From positions 15,062,501 through 15,126,500 of the forward strand of contig NC_135384.1 of NCBI RefSeq assembly GCF_049243985.1: a stretch of 64,000 bases of DNA. Reading direction: 5' to 3'. Of this stretch, positions 22,075 through 31,189 are shown piece by piece. The position numbers and the translations under genes are program-made. The notes beneath the pieces are model-generated. The model did no database searches. It was not told the origin of the DNA and saw only the letters and a program-made list of their open reading frames with translations. The DNA is from Paroedura picta. Lineage: Eukaryota; Chordata; Lepidosauria; Squamata; Gekkonidae. Positions within the stretch are counted from its first letter, which is position 1; every line of letters begins with the position of its first letter.

Positions 22075-22400
22075 CCAGGGTTAAGTGAAACCCTGGGGTT
22101 TCTTGACAGCCCTGGAAGGGTTTCCTGAATTGGTGGGAGTTAATTATTTAAAAATATATTTTTAAAATGTGTTAAACATTTATCAGGTAATATGAACATA
22201 TATGGTCATATCAACCTACCCCCTCTCCCAAAATGTCTAATGATGGGCTTGGAGGGGGTTGGAAGGAGAGGGGCCCTTGGCATGTCCACATCTATGTTCC
22301 CCAAACTATATCCTGCATGTGTCACTTCTGGGATTTCTCAAAGCTTCTGGGGATTTTTGTGGGGTTTTTTTAATGGTAATGGTAAAATGGATGAGAAGCT
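22075..22400 (+). repeat. Interspersed repeat (TTTCTTGACAGCCCTGG family), copy 1
   Basis: TTTCTCAACCAGGGTT, GGGGTTTCTTGACAGCCCTG, GAAGGGTTTC and a later GGGATTTCTCAAAGCTTCTG form a pattern shared with 36335-36495. It is probably a non-autonomous DNA transposon; the class is not established. Confidence 0.35.
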
Positions 22401-22496
22401 CAGATGACAGGCTAGAATAAATGTTGTCCATAATGGTATTATACAGATTACTGCATCACAGTATGATCTTATACCTAAGAGCCAATTTCTGTTTAT

Positions 22497-22715
22497 TTTA
22501 TTTTGTGCCATCCAGTCTAGATTGACATATGGTGTCTCTATAGGATTTTCAAGTCAAGAAACATTCACAGGTGGTTTGCTATTGATTGCCTTCACATCAC
22601 AATCTGGGCATTCCTTGGAGGTCTCCAATCAAAATACTATCCAGGGCTGACTCTGCTTCCTAGATTCGATGGGATCAGGTTAGCCTATGCTATCCAGGTC
22701 AGGACAACTTCAATT
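22497..22715 (-). repeat. 5S-rRNA-derived SINE, minus orientation
   Basis: The right part (GAGGTCTCCAATCAAAATAC, TATCCAGGGCTGACTCTGCT, TCCTAGATTCGATGGGATCA) is a diverged reverse complement of 5S rRNA, covering the internal promoter region (TAGTACTTGGATGGGAGACC in the gene). The body (GTGCCATCCAGTCTAGATTG, AGGTGGTTTGCTATTGATTG) is the usual SINE body. It is not a functional 5S gene. Confidence 0.7.
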
Positions 22716-23259
22716 TACTGAAGACAACAGATTTCAAGAGGTTTGGAGGTATGACAGATAAGGAAATAAGTAGGGAGTAGCAGGTCAGCCTGGAATTATA
22801 TTTCAAACGAATCTTTCTTGGAAGGTGCATTTTAACTGTGTTTTTAATGGTTTCTTCTTATATATGTTGCATCTTTTAACACTGCGATGGACTTTGCCCA
22901 ATAGCAACCAACAAAAGATGATGATGAAGGTGCTGCTGCTGCTAACAAAATACCATGTGACCTGGGACCATTAGAAAAGAATGTTTCTCTAAATGGACCT
23001 TTATTGCCTAATTGTAACAGTATTGAGCCCGAAGTAATTTATGTCTCTGTAATGGAACTGGTAACAATAAGTATAAAAATAACCTTTGATGGCCCATAAA
23101 GCTAAGTAAGTATGAGTCTGGTCAGTGCTTGGTGGAACCCCCGTAAATGTTTTATTTTTCATGGGATAGGAAAAGGCTTGCGTCATCTGTAATCTAAATC
23201 TGAAGATTACTTCCAGCCCAACAAGCTGTTGTCAGAGGTTCTTCCACCAGTGATACGTA

Positions 23260-23750
23260 TGGAGGAAAACAGAGCCAAAGTAAAAGAGGAAGGGGAATGA
23301 ATTAAAGACCCATGATATAACAACCAAGCTTCCTTAGACTGGCATCATTGCAAAACTTTGTTATTGATGGTAGAGACTCACCTGGGAGAAATGATCCATT
23401 TCATTAGGACTATGATATCATAGTCATAATGTTAAACACAAAAGACAGAACTTTAGAGATAGCTTCAGCATCACTGATCCAAGGGTTTGCTGCTAACTGA
23501 ATATGGAGCTTACCATTCATAAGAGTGGCAAAAGGCAGATGAGTAAGATGTTATCATAAGGAATTTTAGAGGGTATATTATGTTCTGTGCCACACACAAA
23601 AGGAATGACAAATACCTGTATGCTTTGAAAGAAATTATTTTTACTACAGTCTTAAGACTGGGCAGGTTGGTTAATCTGTGGAACGTTTTTAAGAAGGGCA
23701 AATTCCCCAAGAAGTACATGGGGTTCACTAAGTCAAGAAGATTCCAGGAG
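23260..23750 (-). pseudogene. Decayed olfactory receptor pseudogene, OR11-like
   Basis: Minus-strand fragments of an OR appear in order but in broken frames: NPMYFLGNLPFLK near 23725-23690 (TM2 entry), then SFKAYRYLSFLLCVAQN, a LPFATLMNGKLHIQLAANPW stretch near 23545-23490 (TM4 entry, close to HYANLMNGKLCIQLAAGSW of the intact gene at 23812), and FCNDASLRKLGCY near 23330 (ECL2). Several in-frame stops and at least one frame change are present, TM1 and TM6-TM7 are not recognisable, and there is a perfect 18-bp palindrome at 23408-23425 where ECL2 should begin. It lies directly downstream of its probable sister gene and looks like an old tandem duplicate. Confidence 0.8.
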
Positions 23751-23811
23751 AAGAATCGGTTCTTGAAAAAGAATCATTATTCTCCATCATCAGGTGAGGT
23801 AAAAGAGACCA

Positions 23812-24771
23812 TCACACTTTTAATTTCTGATTCATACATTTTTCTTCCAGAATCTTCCCAGCAGCCTTTCTCAGGGCATCCCTGACATCCTTGTTTCTCA
23901 GACTATATACCAAAGGGTTGACTATGGGGGGCAAGACTGTGTATAAAAGAGAAAATATTTTCTTACTATCTCTCATGGTCTCAATTTTTGGGAAGATGTA
24001 CACAATGATTATGGAACCATAGAAAAGAGCGACAACAATCAGGTGAGAAGAGCAGGTCGAAAAGGCCTTTTGCCTTCCAGTAGCTGATGGAATTTTCAAG
24101 ATGGTAGTAATGATATATATGTAGGACAATAAAGTCAAAAGAAATGGTGGGAAAGTAAATATGAAAGCTAGAATTATACTGATCTGTTTCGTAAAACTGG
24201 TATCGCCACATGATATTTCAATGAGTGATAGAGAGTCACAAAAGAAATGATCAATTGTATAGGGACCACAGTACCAAAGCTGCAACACAAAGGCCAGATA
24301 TATAGAGGTAAACATGGTCCCATTGATCCAGGAGCCAGCTGCTAACTGGATACAAAGCTTTCCATTCATAAGATTTGCATAATGAAGGGGTTTGCATATA
24401 GCTAAGAAACGATCGTAAGACATTACACAGAGGAGATAACATTCTGTACCAACCAGGCATGCAAAGAAATATAGTTGTATGAGACACTGTTTGAAAGATA
24501 TAGTTTTGTTCCTTGTCAAGAGATCAGACAGCATTCTGGGAAGGATGGTTGAGCTGTACATCATCTCTAGGCAGGATAAATTCCCCAGAAAGAAATACAT
24601 GGGGGTATGTAGATGCTGATCAGTAACAATCAAAAGAAAAGTGAGGAAGTTGGCCACTATGGTCAAAATGTAGATCACCAAAAACACCAGGAATAGAAAG
24701 ATCTGAAGGTTGTGACTTTCCTCAAATCCCAGAAGGATAAATTCTGTGATCTGTGTCTTGTTTCCTTGCAT
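23812..24771 (-). CDS. Olfactory receptor, OR11-like, 319 aa
   Basis: Odorant-sensing GPCR. The ATG at 24771 (MQGNKTQITEFILLGF) is the first in frame after a strong splice acceptor (TCTAATTCTATTTCAG, ending 24809); frame upstream of this lacks an ATG. NKT glycosylation is at residue 4, TPMYFFLGNLSCLEMMYSS from 56, ECL1 cysteine at 96, MSYDRFLAIC at 117-126, YCGPYTIDHFFCD at 167-179, TM5 SY at 216-217, KAFSTCSSHL at 235-244 and NPLVYSLRNKDV from 285. Two conserved positions differ from most ORs: TM1 has AN instead of GN (IVANFLTF), and TM3 has DRF instead of DRY. The frame is otherwise fully open, so the gene may still work. It is one of the OR11-like set. Confidence 0.94.
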   Translation of the reverse strand: MQGNKTQITEFILLGFEESHNLQIFLFLVFLVIYILTIVANFLTFLLIVTDQHLHTPMYFFLGNLSCLEMMYSSTILPRMLSDLLTRNKTISFKQCLIQLYFFACLVGTECYLLCVMSYDRFLAICKPLHYANLMNGKLCIQLAAGSWINGTMFTSIYLAFVLQLWYCGPYTIDHFFCDSLSLIEISCGDTSFTKQISIILAFIFTFPPFLLTLLSYIYIITTILKIPSATGRQKAFSTCSSHLIVVALFYGSIIIVYIFPKIETMRDSKKIFSLLYTVLPPIVNPLVYSLRNKDVRDALRKAAGKILEEKCMNQKLKV

Positions 24772-25364
24772 TATGTTTGATATCAAGTACGCATAGTTAT
24801 TGCAGGTCCTGAAATAGAATTAGACATAAGAAATGTAAGCAGTATTATATGAGCATGCATTTGACAAGTAGCTATCCTTTAGCAAGGTGGACAGGTTTTT
24901 CAAAAATCAAATTGATAAGATAGCAATGGATGAACTCCCTTCTGATATCCCTGATTTATACTTGCCTTCTATGTATTAAATAAGAATTTTGCACCCCCTC
25001 GTCTGTGTATTCATACAAAAGCTCCAATAAAATGAATATAAACCACAGTACAATGGAGTTTCAGTAGGGATAAAAACCCAACAACCTATGTTCCAAACAC
25101 CCAAAATGCACCTATTGCAATGCTTGTTCTCTAGGTGCATCAGAAGAAGACAGGATTCAGCTCCAAGACAAAGAAGGGTAGTATGGACCATGCAGCTGCC
25201 TGACCAGTAGGGAAGTATAGAAAAAGGAAGAACATGAACGTTCTATAAGATGGGAGATCATGGAGTAGCATACCATCTTATATTTCCCCATTGTTAAGCC
25301 AGTTCTGGATGAAAAAGGCAGCCAAAATGTATTTTGGGACATTTGGAGAATCTTACCTACATAG

Positions 25365-25735
25365 AACCTCTTGTGGCGCAGAGTGGTAAGGCAGCAGAAA
25401 TGTTGTCTGGAAGCTCTGCCCATGAGGCTGGGAGTTCAATCCCAGCAGCCAGCTCAAGGTTGACTCAGCCTTCCATCCTTCTGAGGTCGGTAAAATTAGT
25501 TCCCAGCTTGCTGGGAGGTAAACAGTAATGACTGGGGAAGGCACTGGCAAACCACCCCGTATTGAGTCTGCCAAGAAAACGCTAGAGAGCGTCACCCCAA
25601 AGGTCAGACATGACCCAGTCCTTACACAGGGGATACCTTTACCTTTACCTTTACCTTTACCTTTACCTTTACCTTTACCTTTACCTTTACCTTTACCTTT
25701 ACCTTTACCTTTACCTTTACCTTTACCTACATAGA
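25365..25735 (+). repeat. Sauria-type SINE with expanded CTTTAC tail
   Basis: Same structure as 21081-21372: GAACCTCTTGTGGCGCAGAG head, GAGTTCAATCCCAGCAGCC B-box, GGGAAGGCACTGGCAAACCA body, GCGTCACCCCAAAGGTCAGA and GGGGATACCTTTAC. The tail is expanded to a run of about 16 CTTTAC units (25634-25728). A plus-strand frame reading PLPLPLPLP is only the translation of this hexanucleotide. Confidence 0.92.
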
Positions 25736-25739
25736 AGCC

Positions 25740-25812
25740 TTGACTTGGATAGCCCAGTCTAGCCCGATTTTAGAGTTAGCCCTAGATAGTACATGGATGG
25801 GAGATCACCAAG
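25740..25812 (+). repeat. 5S-rRNA-derived SINE head fragment
   Basis: GGATAGCCCAGTCTAGCCCG, then ATTTTAGAGTTAGCCCTAGA and TAGTACATGGATGGGAGATC follow 5S rRNA order (GGTTAGTACTTGGATGGGAG). Only the head remains, directly joined to the SINE tail at 25735. Confidence 0.6.
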
Positions 25813-26417
25813 TTTAGTTTAGTTTAGTATGGATGTCTATACAGTTTGAAAAGGAATACAATAAAAGTAGTTCACCCCACTAAAATTAAAACTGCAAGAA
25901 ATTATAATCCAGAGCAAAAAAGAAGAACCCTAAAAATAACTGAAAATAGGACAAAACTTTTAAAAACAGTAAGAAATAAAATTGTTTATAAATAGCTTTA
26001 AAAATTATGAATGACCAGACTGGAGAATAATATTTAATGAAAATTAATAAAATTCATAGGAAAACAGTTTAATTTGTTTAAAATAATTTAGGATTTTATA
26101 TTTATTGGATGCAGTTTAATTGCTTTTGCACAAAATTTTGCAGCCATCTTAGTGAGTTGGAGGTGAGTTGGAGGTGAGTTGGAGAAATTTACTGAGCTTA
26201 GCTGCTTCTGAATAAAAAATAAACTTCTCCAGACAACCACGAAGGTATATCAGGGTTGTGTCACAAAGGCAGGCAATGACATGCCACCTTTGGATGTGTT
26301 TTGAAAACTCTATCGGGTCCCCAAAAGTTGGCTGCAATTTGATGGCACTTCCCATCATCACCTACAAAGACAACTTGAAGAGTTTCAGTTTATCAGCAAA
26401 GAAAAAGACAACTAAGA

Positions 26418-26525
26418 ACCATAGAATCACAGAATCATAGAGTTGGAAGGGGCCATACAGGCCATCTAGTCCAACCCCCTGCTCAACGCAGGATCAGCCC
26501 TAAGCATCCTAAAGCATCCAAGAAC
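26418..26525 (-). repeat. CR1 LINE 3' end fragment
   Basis: CATAGAATCACAGAATCATA, GAGTTGGAAGGGGCCATACA and GGCCATCTAGTCCAACCCCC are the inverted CR1 3' terminus (ATTCTATGATTCTATG-type end). A near copy of the same segment lies at 40642-40740. Confidence 0.85.
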
Positions 26526-26529
26526 TAAG

Positions 26530-27515
26530 GAAGGGAAGCCTAATCATACTCCATGCAATTATGCATTAGGTAGAGAAAGTGCATAAAAATAACTTCAAGA
26601 GAACACACAATGGACTATAGACTATAATTGGTAATTTTCACCAAATCACACCTTGTGCTACAGAACCCCTCATGTCACATACTTCAGAAGTCCCTAGCGT
26701 TTTGAGATTAGTAAGCTGTGATAAAAGAGAGAGACAGGAAAGTCTGATTCCATTGATCGGAATTTTAGTCCGGATTTAGCATGTTAGGTGATAACATATT
26801 CTTAGCCTGAGTTTTACAGGAAGGTTACAGAAGAAATGAGATAAATACCTGTATCAGAAGGGGACATGAGTAACTGTAACAGTTCTTTACAACATTGTAT
26901 CGCATGTTCTGCATTTTTCATCTGATCTTGTAGAGCTGTTTGTTGGACCACCTTTCCCAATTTCCCCTTAATATTCTGATTTGTGTGTGTGTTGTTGTTC
27001 CTATCCTCCTGGGTTTTTTCACATCTCATGCTTTATGCAAAAGAAGACATCTCCCATTGGTTATTATTTGACAAAAGTGCAGAAGGTCTCGAGAGATGTT
27101 GACTAACTGATGAAGTGAGAATGTTGCTAACTGATGCAAACATATGATGCAAACATATACATTGAAAATTAAATAACATGGAGATGTTGTAACATTAAAG
27201 GAACTATGCAGATGTGATAGACATTTGGGCCTTGTGTCCTGGAAGCTTTTGGCCTATCAAAGTCAATATCATCTATTTGGACTGGATGAAATTCTCTAGG
27301 CTTCTGGTACAAGCCTTTCCCATCACCTATGGTCTATTTCCTCTAATTGGAGATGTCAGATTTTAAACCAGTGACCTTCTGGATGCAAAGCAGGTGGTCT
27401 ACCACAACGCTCTACCCCATCTCCTAATGTCATATCATTTGGTTCTTTGGCATCTAATGAGTCACAGCTGGATCTGTATAGTAATTCTATTAAGAAGCAC
27501 TGCTTCAATTCAGAC
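26530..27515. other. Intergenic, no gene recognised
   Basis: AT-rich sequence with short ORFs and no known family. Small duplications occur nearby, such as a GAGTTGGAGGT unit repeated three times at about 26154-26184. Confidence 0.4.
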
Positions 27516-27519
27516 ATAA

Positions 27520-29291
27520 TAAAATATGATACGATAACATTTATTGTATGTAGCCAAAGGTCATTACAAAACACAATTAAAACAATATGGCACAAGTATA
27601 AATAAATAAAACAATATTTCTCCAATATTGTGTACCTAAAAATGTAAACATGGACAACTAAGTTACAATAAAAGGGACAAAATGGTGTATCAAGGTGGAG
27701 GCTCCTGTAAAAATGCATTAGCTCGAATCTTCCTGGCAGCCAGAGCAAAAAGTGCTACCCTATAAGAGATATAGGGGTCGACATCTGATAACAGATAGGT
27801 GACTTTGTTAAAATCAGAAATAGGGTGAGAGTTTGGTAATAACTTGGCAAGGAATTTGCCCCTGGGTTCAGAGTACAGGGGACAAGCCAAAACATAGTGG
27901 GGCAGGTCCTCCACAGATGGATTTCCACATATGCACAGGCGTTGGGCTGTGGGTATTCGGAGATATCACCCAGAGAGCATGGCTGATGGCATCATTTCAA
28001 ACTGCAAAGATGTTAGGGCCATTCTAAGATTACGTGTTGTTATATTTACTAAATATGATGCTCTAGAATGGTCTTTTTTAATTGTTTTATACCATGGGGC
28101 TGCTTGTGATAGCTGTATTGAAGAGTGGTCAATCAGTGAGTCAGCTTTGAACACCCAATCACGTAAATCAGAAATATTGGCTGATGTATGCAGTAAGTCA
28201 TCTGGTATGGTATAGCGTGAAAGAATGGAGCTAAAAAAATCAGACTGAGTCCTGTCTTTGCTCAATAAGAGCTTAAAACTTTGATGGCTTAAAGAATCTA
28301 ATTTGGTTGTGAAGTCTTTCTTCTAAGATTTCAGAATAGCTTAGTGGGCACGGGCTTTGAGTGAGGGAAAACCAAGCTCTGCCCTCATCAGGGCTGCAGG
28401 GGACCCTTTTGGAAGAGCCAGGATACGTCTGAAGAAAAAGTTCTGAATGGGCTCCAAGCTATTGATTGTTTGTTCTTTCCAGCCCCAGATGTCAATGCCA
28501 TATAGTAGGTGAGGAACGACCTTGGCTGCAAAGAGCTTTAGAGCTGGGTCAACTAGAAACCCTCCCTTGGTATAATAAAATCTCAGAATGGCTCCAATGA
28601 TTTTTAGACCAGAGGCCTTTATAGTTGCAAGGTGGGCATTCCAGTTTAGTGTCTCACTGTAAGTGATTCCAATATATTTAAATGTACTACACTGTTCTAT
28701 AGGAATATTGTTTATACTCCAGATAAATTTTTTAGGTCTTTTCCTAAAAACCATAACTTTTGTTTTTGTGTAGTTGATGGAAAGGGACTCTTCCTTACAA
28801 TAAGTACCCAAGTTGTTAAGTAGCTTTTTCAGACCAACTCTTGTAAGGGAAACCAGGACCATGTCATCTGCATAAAGCAGGATAGAGACCTTTTGCTGAC
28901 CAACAGAAGGGGGTACAAATTCTGGGCCCGATAGTCTTTGAACTATATCGTTGATATAAATATTGAAAAGCAGAGGGGCTAGTACACACCCCTGCTTTAC
29001 CCCTTTCCTTACTGCAATTTCATTAGTTAGAGAGCCTTAAGCACCTACCCTAATTTTTGTGTGGGTGCCTGAGTGCAGTTCATGCATCAGAAACTGTAGG
29101 TGTTTATCGATGTTAGTTTCCCTCAGCTTTGACCAGAGTCTGTCCCTATCAATGGAGTCAAAAGCTGTGGCTAAATCAATGAAAGCTGCGTATAGGGTTC
29201 TCGTAGGGCCTTCTATACTGGAGTAGGCTAAGTAGCTAATAAAACATGATGCGTTGTGTATAATGTTATATTTTAACTCATTGTTAGCCAC
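27520..29291 (-). pseudogene. LINE ORF2, 3' half: reverse transcriptase to C-terminal zinc knuckle
   Basis: Non-LTR retrotransposon, read on the minus strand. In order: AFIDLATAFDSIDRDRLW (about 29190-29135, RT motif A with catalytic Asp), GVKQGCVLAPLLFNIYINDI (about 29015-28955), ILLYADDMVLV (about 28890-28855, catalytic YADD), INYTKTKVMVFRKRPKKF, FKYIGITYSETLNWNAHL, and near the C-terminus CICGNPSVEDLPHYVLACPL (about 27935-27875), a C-x-C...H...C knuckle. The frame is broken in a few places (around 29037, 28340 and 27950 the reading frame changes), so this is a dead copy lacking the endonuclease part. The C-terminal knuckle places it among apurinic-endonuclease LINEs (L2/CR1/Vingi/I-like); the clade is uncertain. 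Divergence appears moderate. Confidence 0.85.
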
Positions 29292-29342
29292 CCCAAGACT
29301 TTAAAGTGAGGGGTGGGATATAAATTAATTAATTAATTATAT
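29291..29342 (+). repeat. L2-like LINE tail
   Basis: GCCACCCCAAGACTTTAAAG, then GAGGGGTGGGATATAAATTA and (ATTA)n: a short LINE 3' tail in plus orientation, directly abutting the 5' truncation point of the minus-strand LINE. Confidence 0.5.
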
Positions 29343-29344
29343 AA

Positions 29345-29920
29345 TGTTTGATCATTCATATCCTCAGTCTTGACAAATGCCAATTTCAAAGCCGTTGTTC
29401 AGTTCTGATGAGCTGACATGCACTTCAGGAAGGGTGATACTGGATAACACATTAGGATTAAGTCAGGATATCTGTATTTGTACGTCAGGTAAAATGTAGT
29501 TCAATGTTTGTGACTAATAAATGTACCTTGCACCATGGTTACAGATCCTGTTTTGACAAATCTTCTTTTGTCACGCTGCCTCACCTCTCTGACCTTCCTG
29601 GCTCCTCTAATGCTGTGGCAGACAGCAAGCTGACCGACCGTAGCCCCAGGTGAAAGAGGCTGGAGCAGGTGTACATGGTGCTTTTTATATGGTCCATGCC
29701 TCCCCCAACCTTATGGCACAATACACCCTAGCATCATGCAACCAATGTGCACATGCTTTGCACATTTTCTGCCTGTGCCTCCTCTTGCCACCTGCTCCTC
29801 CTATGCATTAACTTGCAGCACAGGTGAGTCAAGGGCCTTTTTTGTCTCAAAGACTATTTTCTTGGGTTTACACTGACAAAGGTACCAAGGCAGGAGTGGA
29901 GGTTCTCTTAAAATGATGCA
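29345..29920. other. Intergenic, no gene recognised
   Basis: Mixed composition with no recognisable coding frame. CCTCACCTCTCTGACCTTCC and neighbouring sequence are not assigned to any repeat. Confidence 0.4.
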
Positions 29921-29926
29921 CTCCTA

Positions 29927-30107
29927 GACCGTTTATGCACTGGGAACTTCACTGCCCCACCCCCCTATCAGGAGATCAGATAGAGGGTGGATGAGGTGCA
30001 CCAGGCCAAATGCTCCCCCATGTGGGTGCAGGAAGAGGTGGAGCAACCTGCCATGACTAAAACTCCAGCCTGCAGTCTGGCATGAAACCTCCAGTGCATA
30101 AACGGTC
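29927..30107. mobile_element. MITE with 17-bp perfect TIRs (TTATGCAC core)
   Basis: The ends are perfect inverted repeats: GACCGTTTATGCACTGG (29927-29943) and CCAGTGCATAAACGGTC (30091-30107). The 181-bp element has no transposase. Its terminal GACC-x-x-TTATGCAC motif resembles the ends of the elements at 37099-37432 and 58815-59137, suggesting the same transposase source. Flanking trinucleotides (CTA and ATA) are not an exact duplication. Confidence 0.75.
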
Positions 30108-30109
30108 AT

Positions 30110-31185
30110 AGAGACAGCAGAGTAAATGGCTTTCTGATGGTTCTTGAAGAATTTCATGTTGGCTCATTTCAATGCCCTGGTTGACCTCTAGAATGAAGAA
30201 ATGACTTGAGGGGTTGAGATAATCACTAATAGGCACTTTATCAAAACTTTATTTTTCTAACCCACCCTTTCCAGCTGGCTCAGGGTGGGTAACAACAGAA
30301 AAAAATATACAAAATATACAAAATGACAAAGACGACAGAGTGGCAGTACAGGAAGTCTTCTGACAAATTCACTAATTGAAACACAATGGAGCAATTGAAG
30401 TACAACTGAAACTCACTTCAAACTGTACACCATGGTGGTGATGGCAGGAAAGAAAAAAATCTTTTCATCCACCATAGATTCTGCAGTGTTGACCAGCAGA
30501 TCAGTTCCATGTAGCCAGAGGCCTGATAGGATCTGACTGGGAGGAGGAGGCAGGCTGTCTGGTGACTTGGCAAAATCTCTCATATCCATTCCAACTTGGA
30601 CTCTATATTAGCAGTGACAGAATCAGCTGATGCCAGGGTGTCTTCCTGTACAGTTGTTCTGAGGATGAGGACAGGATCTTTGGAAGTTTGAGGCCTACCA
30701 ACATCTTGAATAACATTCACCTTTCCTGGCTACTTAAATCTGCTGGAGAGGGGATGCTGACTGGGTCCAAGAAGGGGGTGATTAACCTATGGGGACAATT
30801 CTTAAAACTTACATAAAGAAGGGAATGACTTTGCCTCCTTAACCCTCTCCACTATAGCCATATGATTACCGTTGCTATTAAGTTCACCTTTAGCCTACAG
30901 TCCTGGGATTAAACTTTCTAAAAATCAGATAAGACTCCTATAGACAAGGGATTTCTCCCCCAGTTGTCACCCTTACTACATCTTCTATCTGACATGATTT
31001 TTTTCCCATAGGAGTTCAACAATGCCCAGCATAACCTTTCTGGGGCTCAGAGAAGATCTCTTTTTACCATCCAATGTGTTTCATGAGTCATGAAGAGTTT
31101 TAATTATAGGGGGGGGGGGGCATTTCAATTGAATGCATCTGGTATAATGAAGTGGTATTTTGTACTTTTTAATATCCTAAATGCC
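30110..31185. other. Intergenic, no gene recognised
   Basis: It contains an L2-like tail remnant at about 30240-30300 (AACCCACCCTTTCCAGCTGG, CTCAGGGTGGGTAACAACAG, minus orientation) and a poly-G tract at about 31109-31118. There is no host-like ORF. Confidence 0.45.
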
Positions 31186-31189
31186 ACAT

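Noticed and set aside
22497-22715. Possible 5S rRNA gene
   Set aside because: Diverged, inverted and fused to a SINE body; it is a 5S-derived SINE.
25634-25728. Regularly spaced short direct repeats that might suggest a CRISPR-like array or telomere repeat
   Set aside because: The CTTTAC units have no spacers and sit at the end of a SINE; the sequence is not the vertebrate telomere repeat TTAGGG/CCCTAA.
25528-25734. PLPLPLPL-encoding frame
   Set aside because: Translation of the CTTTAC hexanucleotide tail of a SINE.
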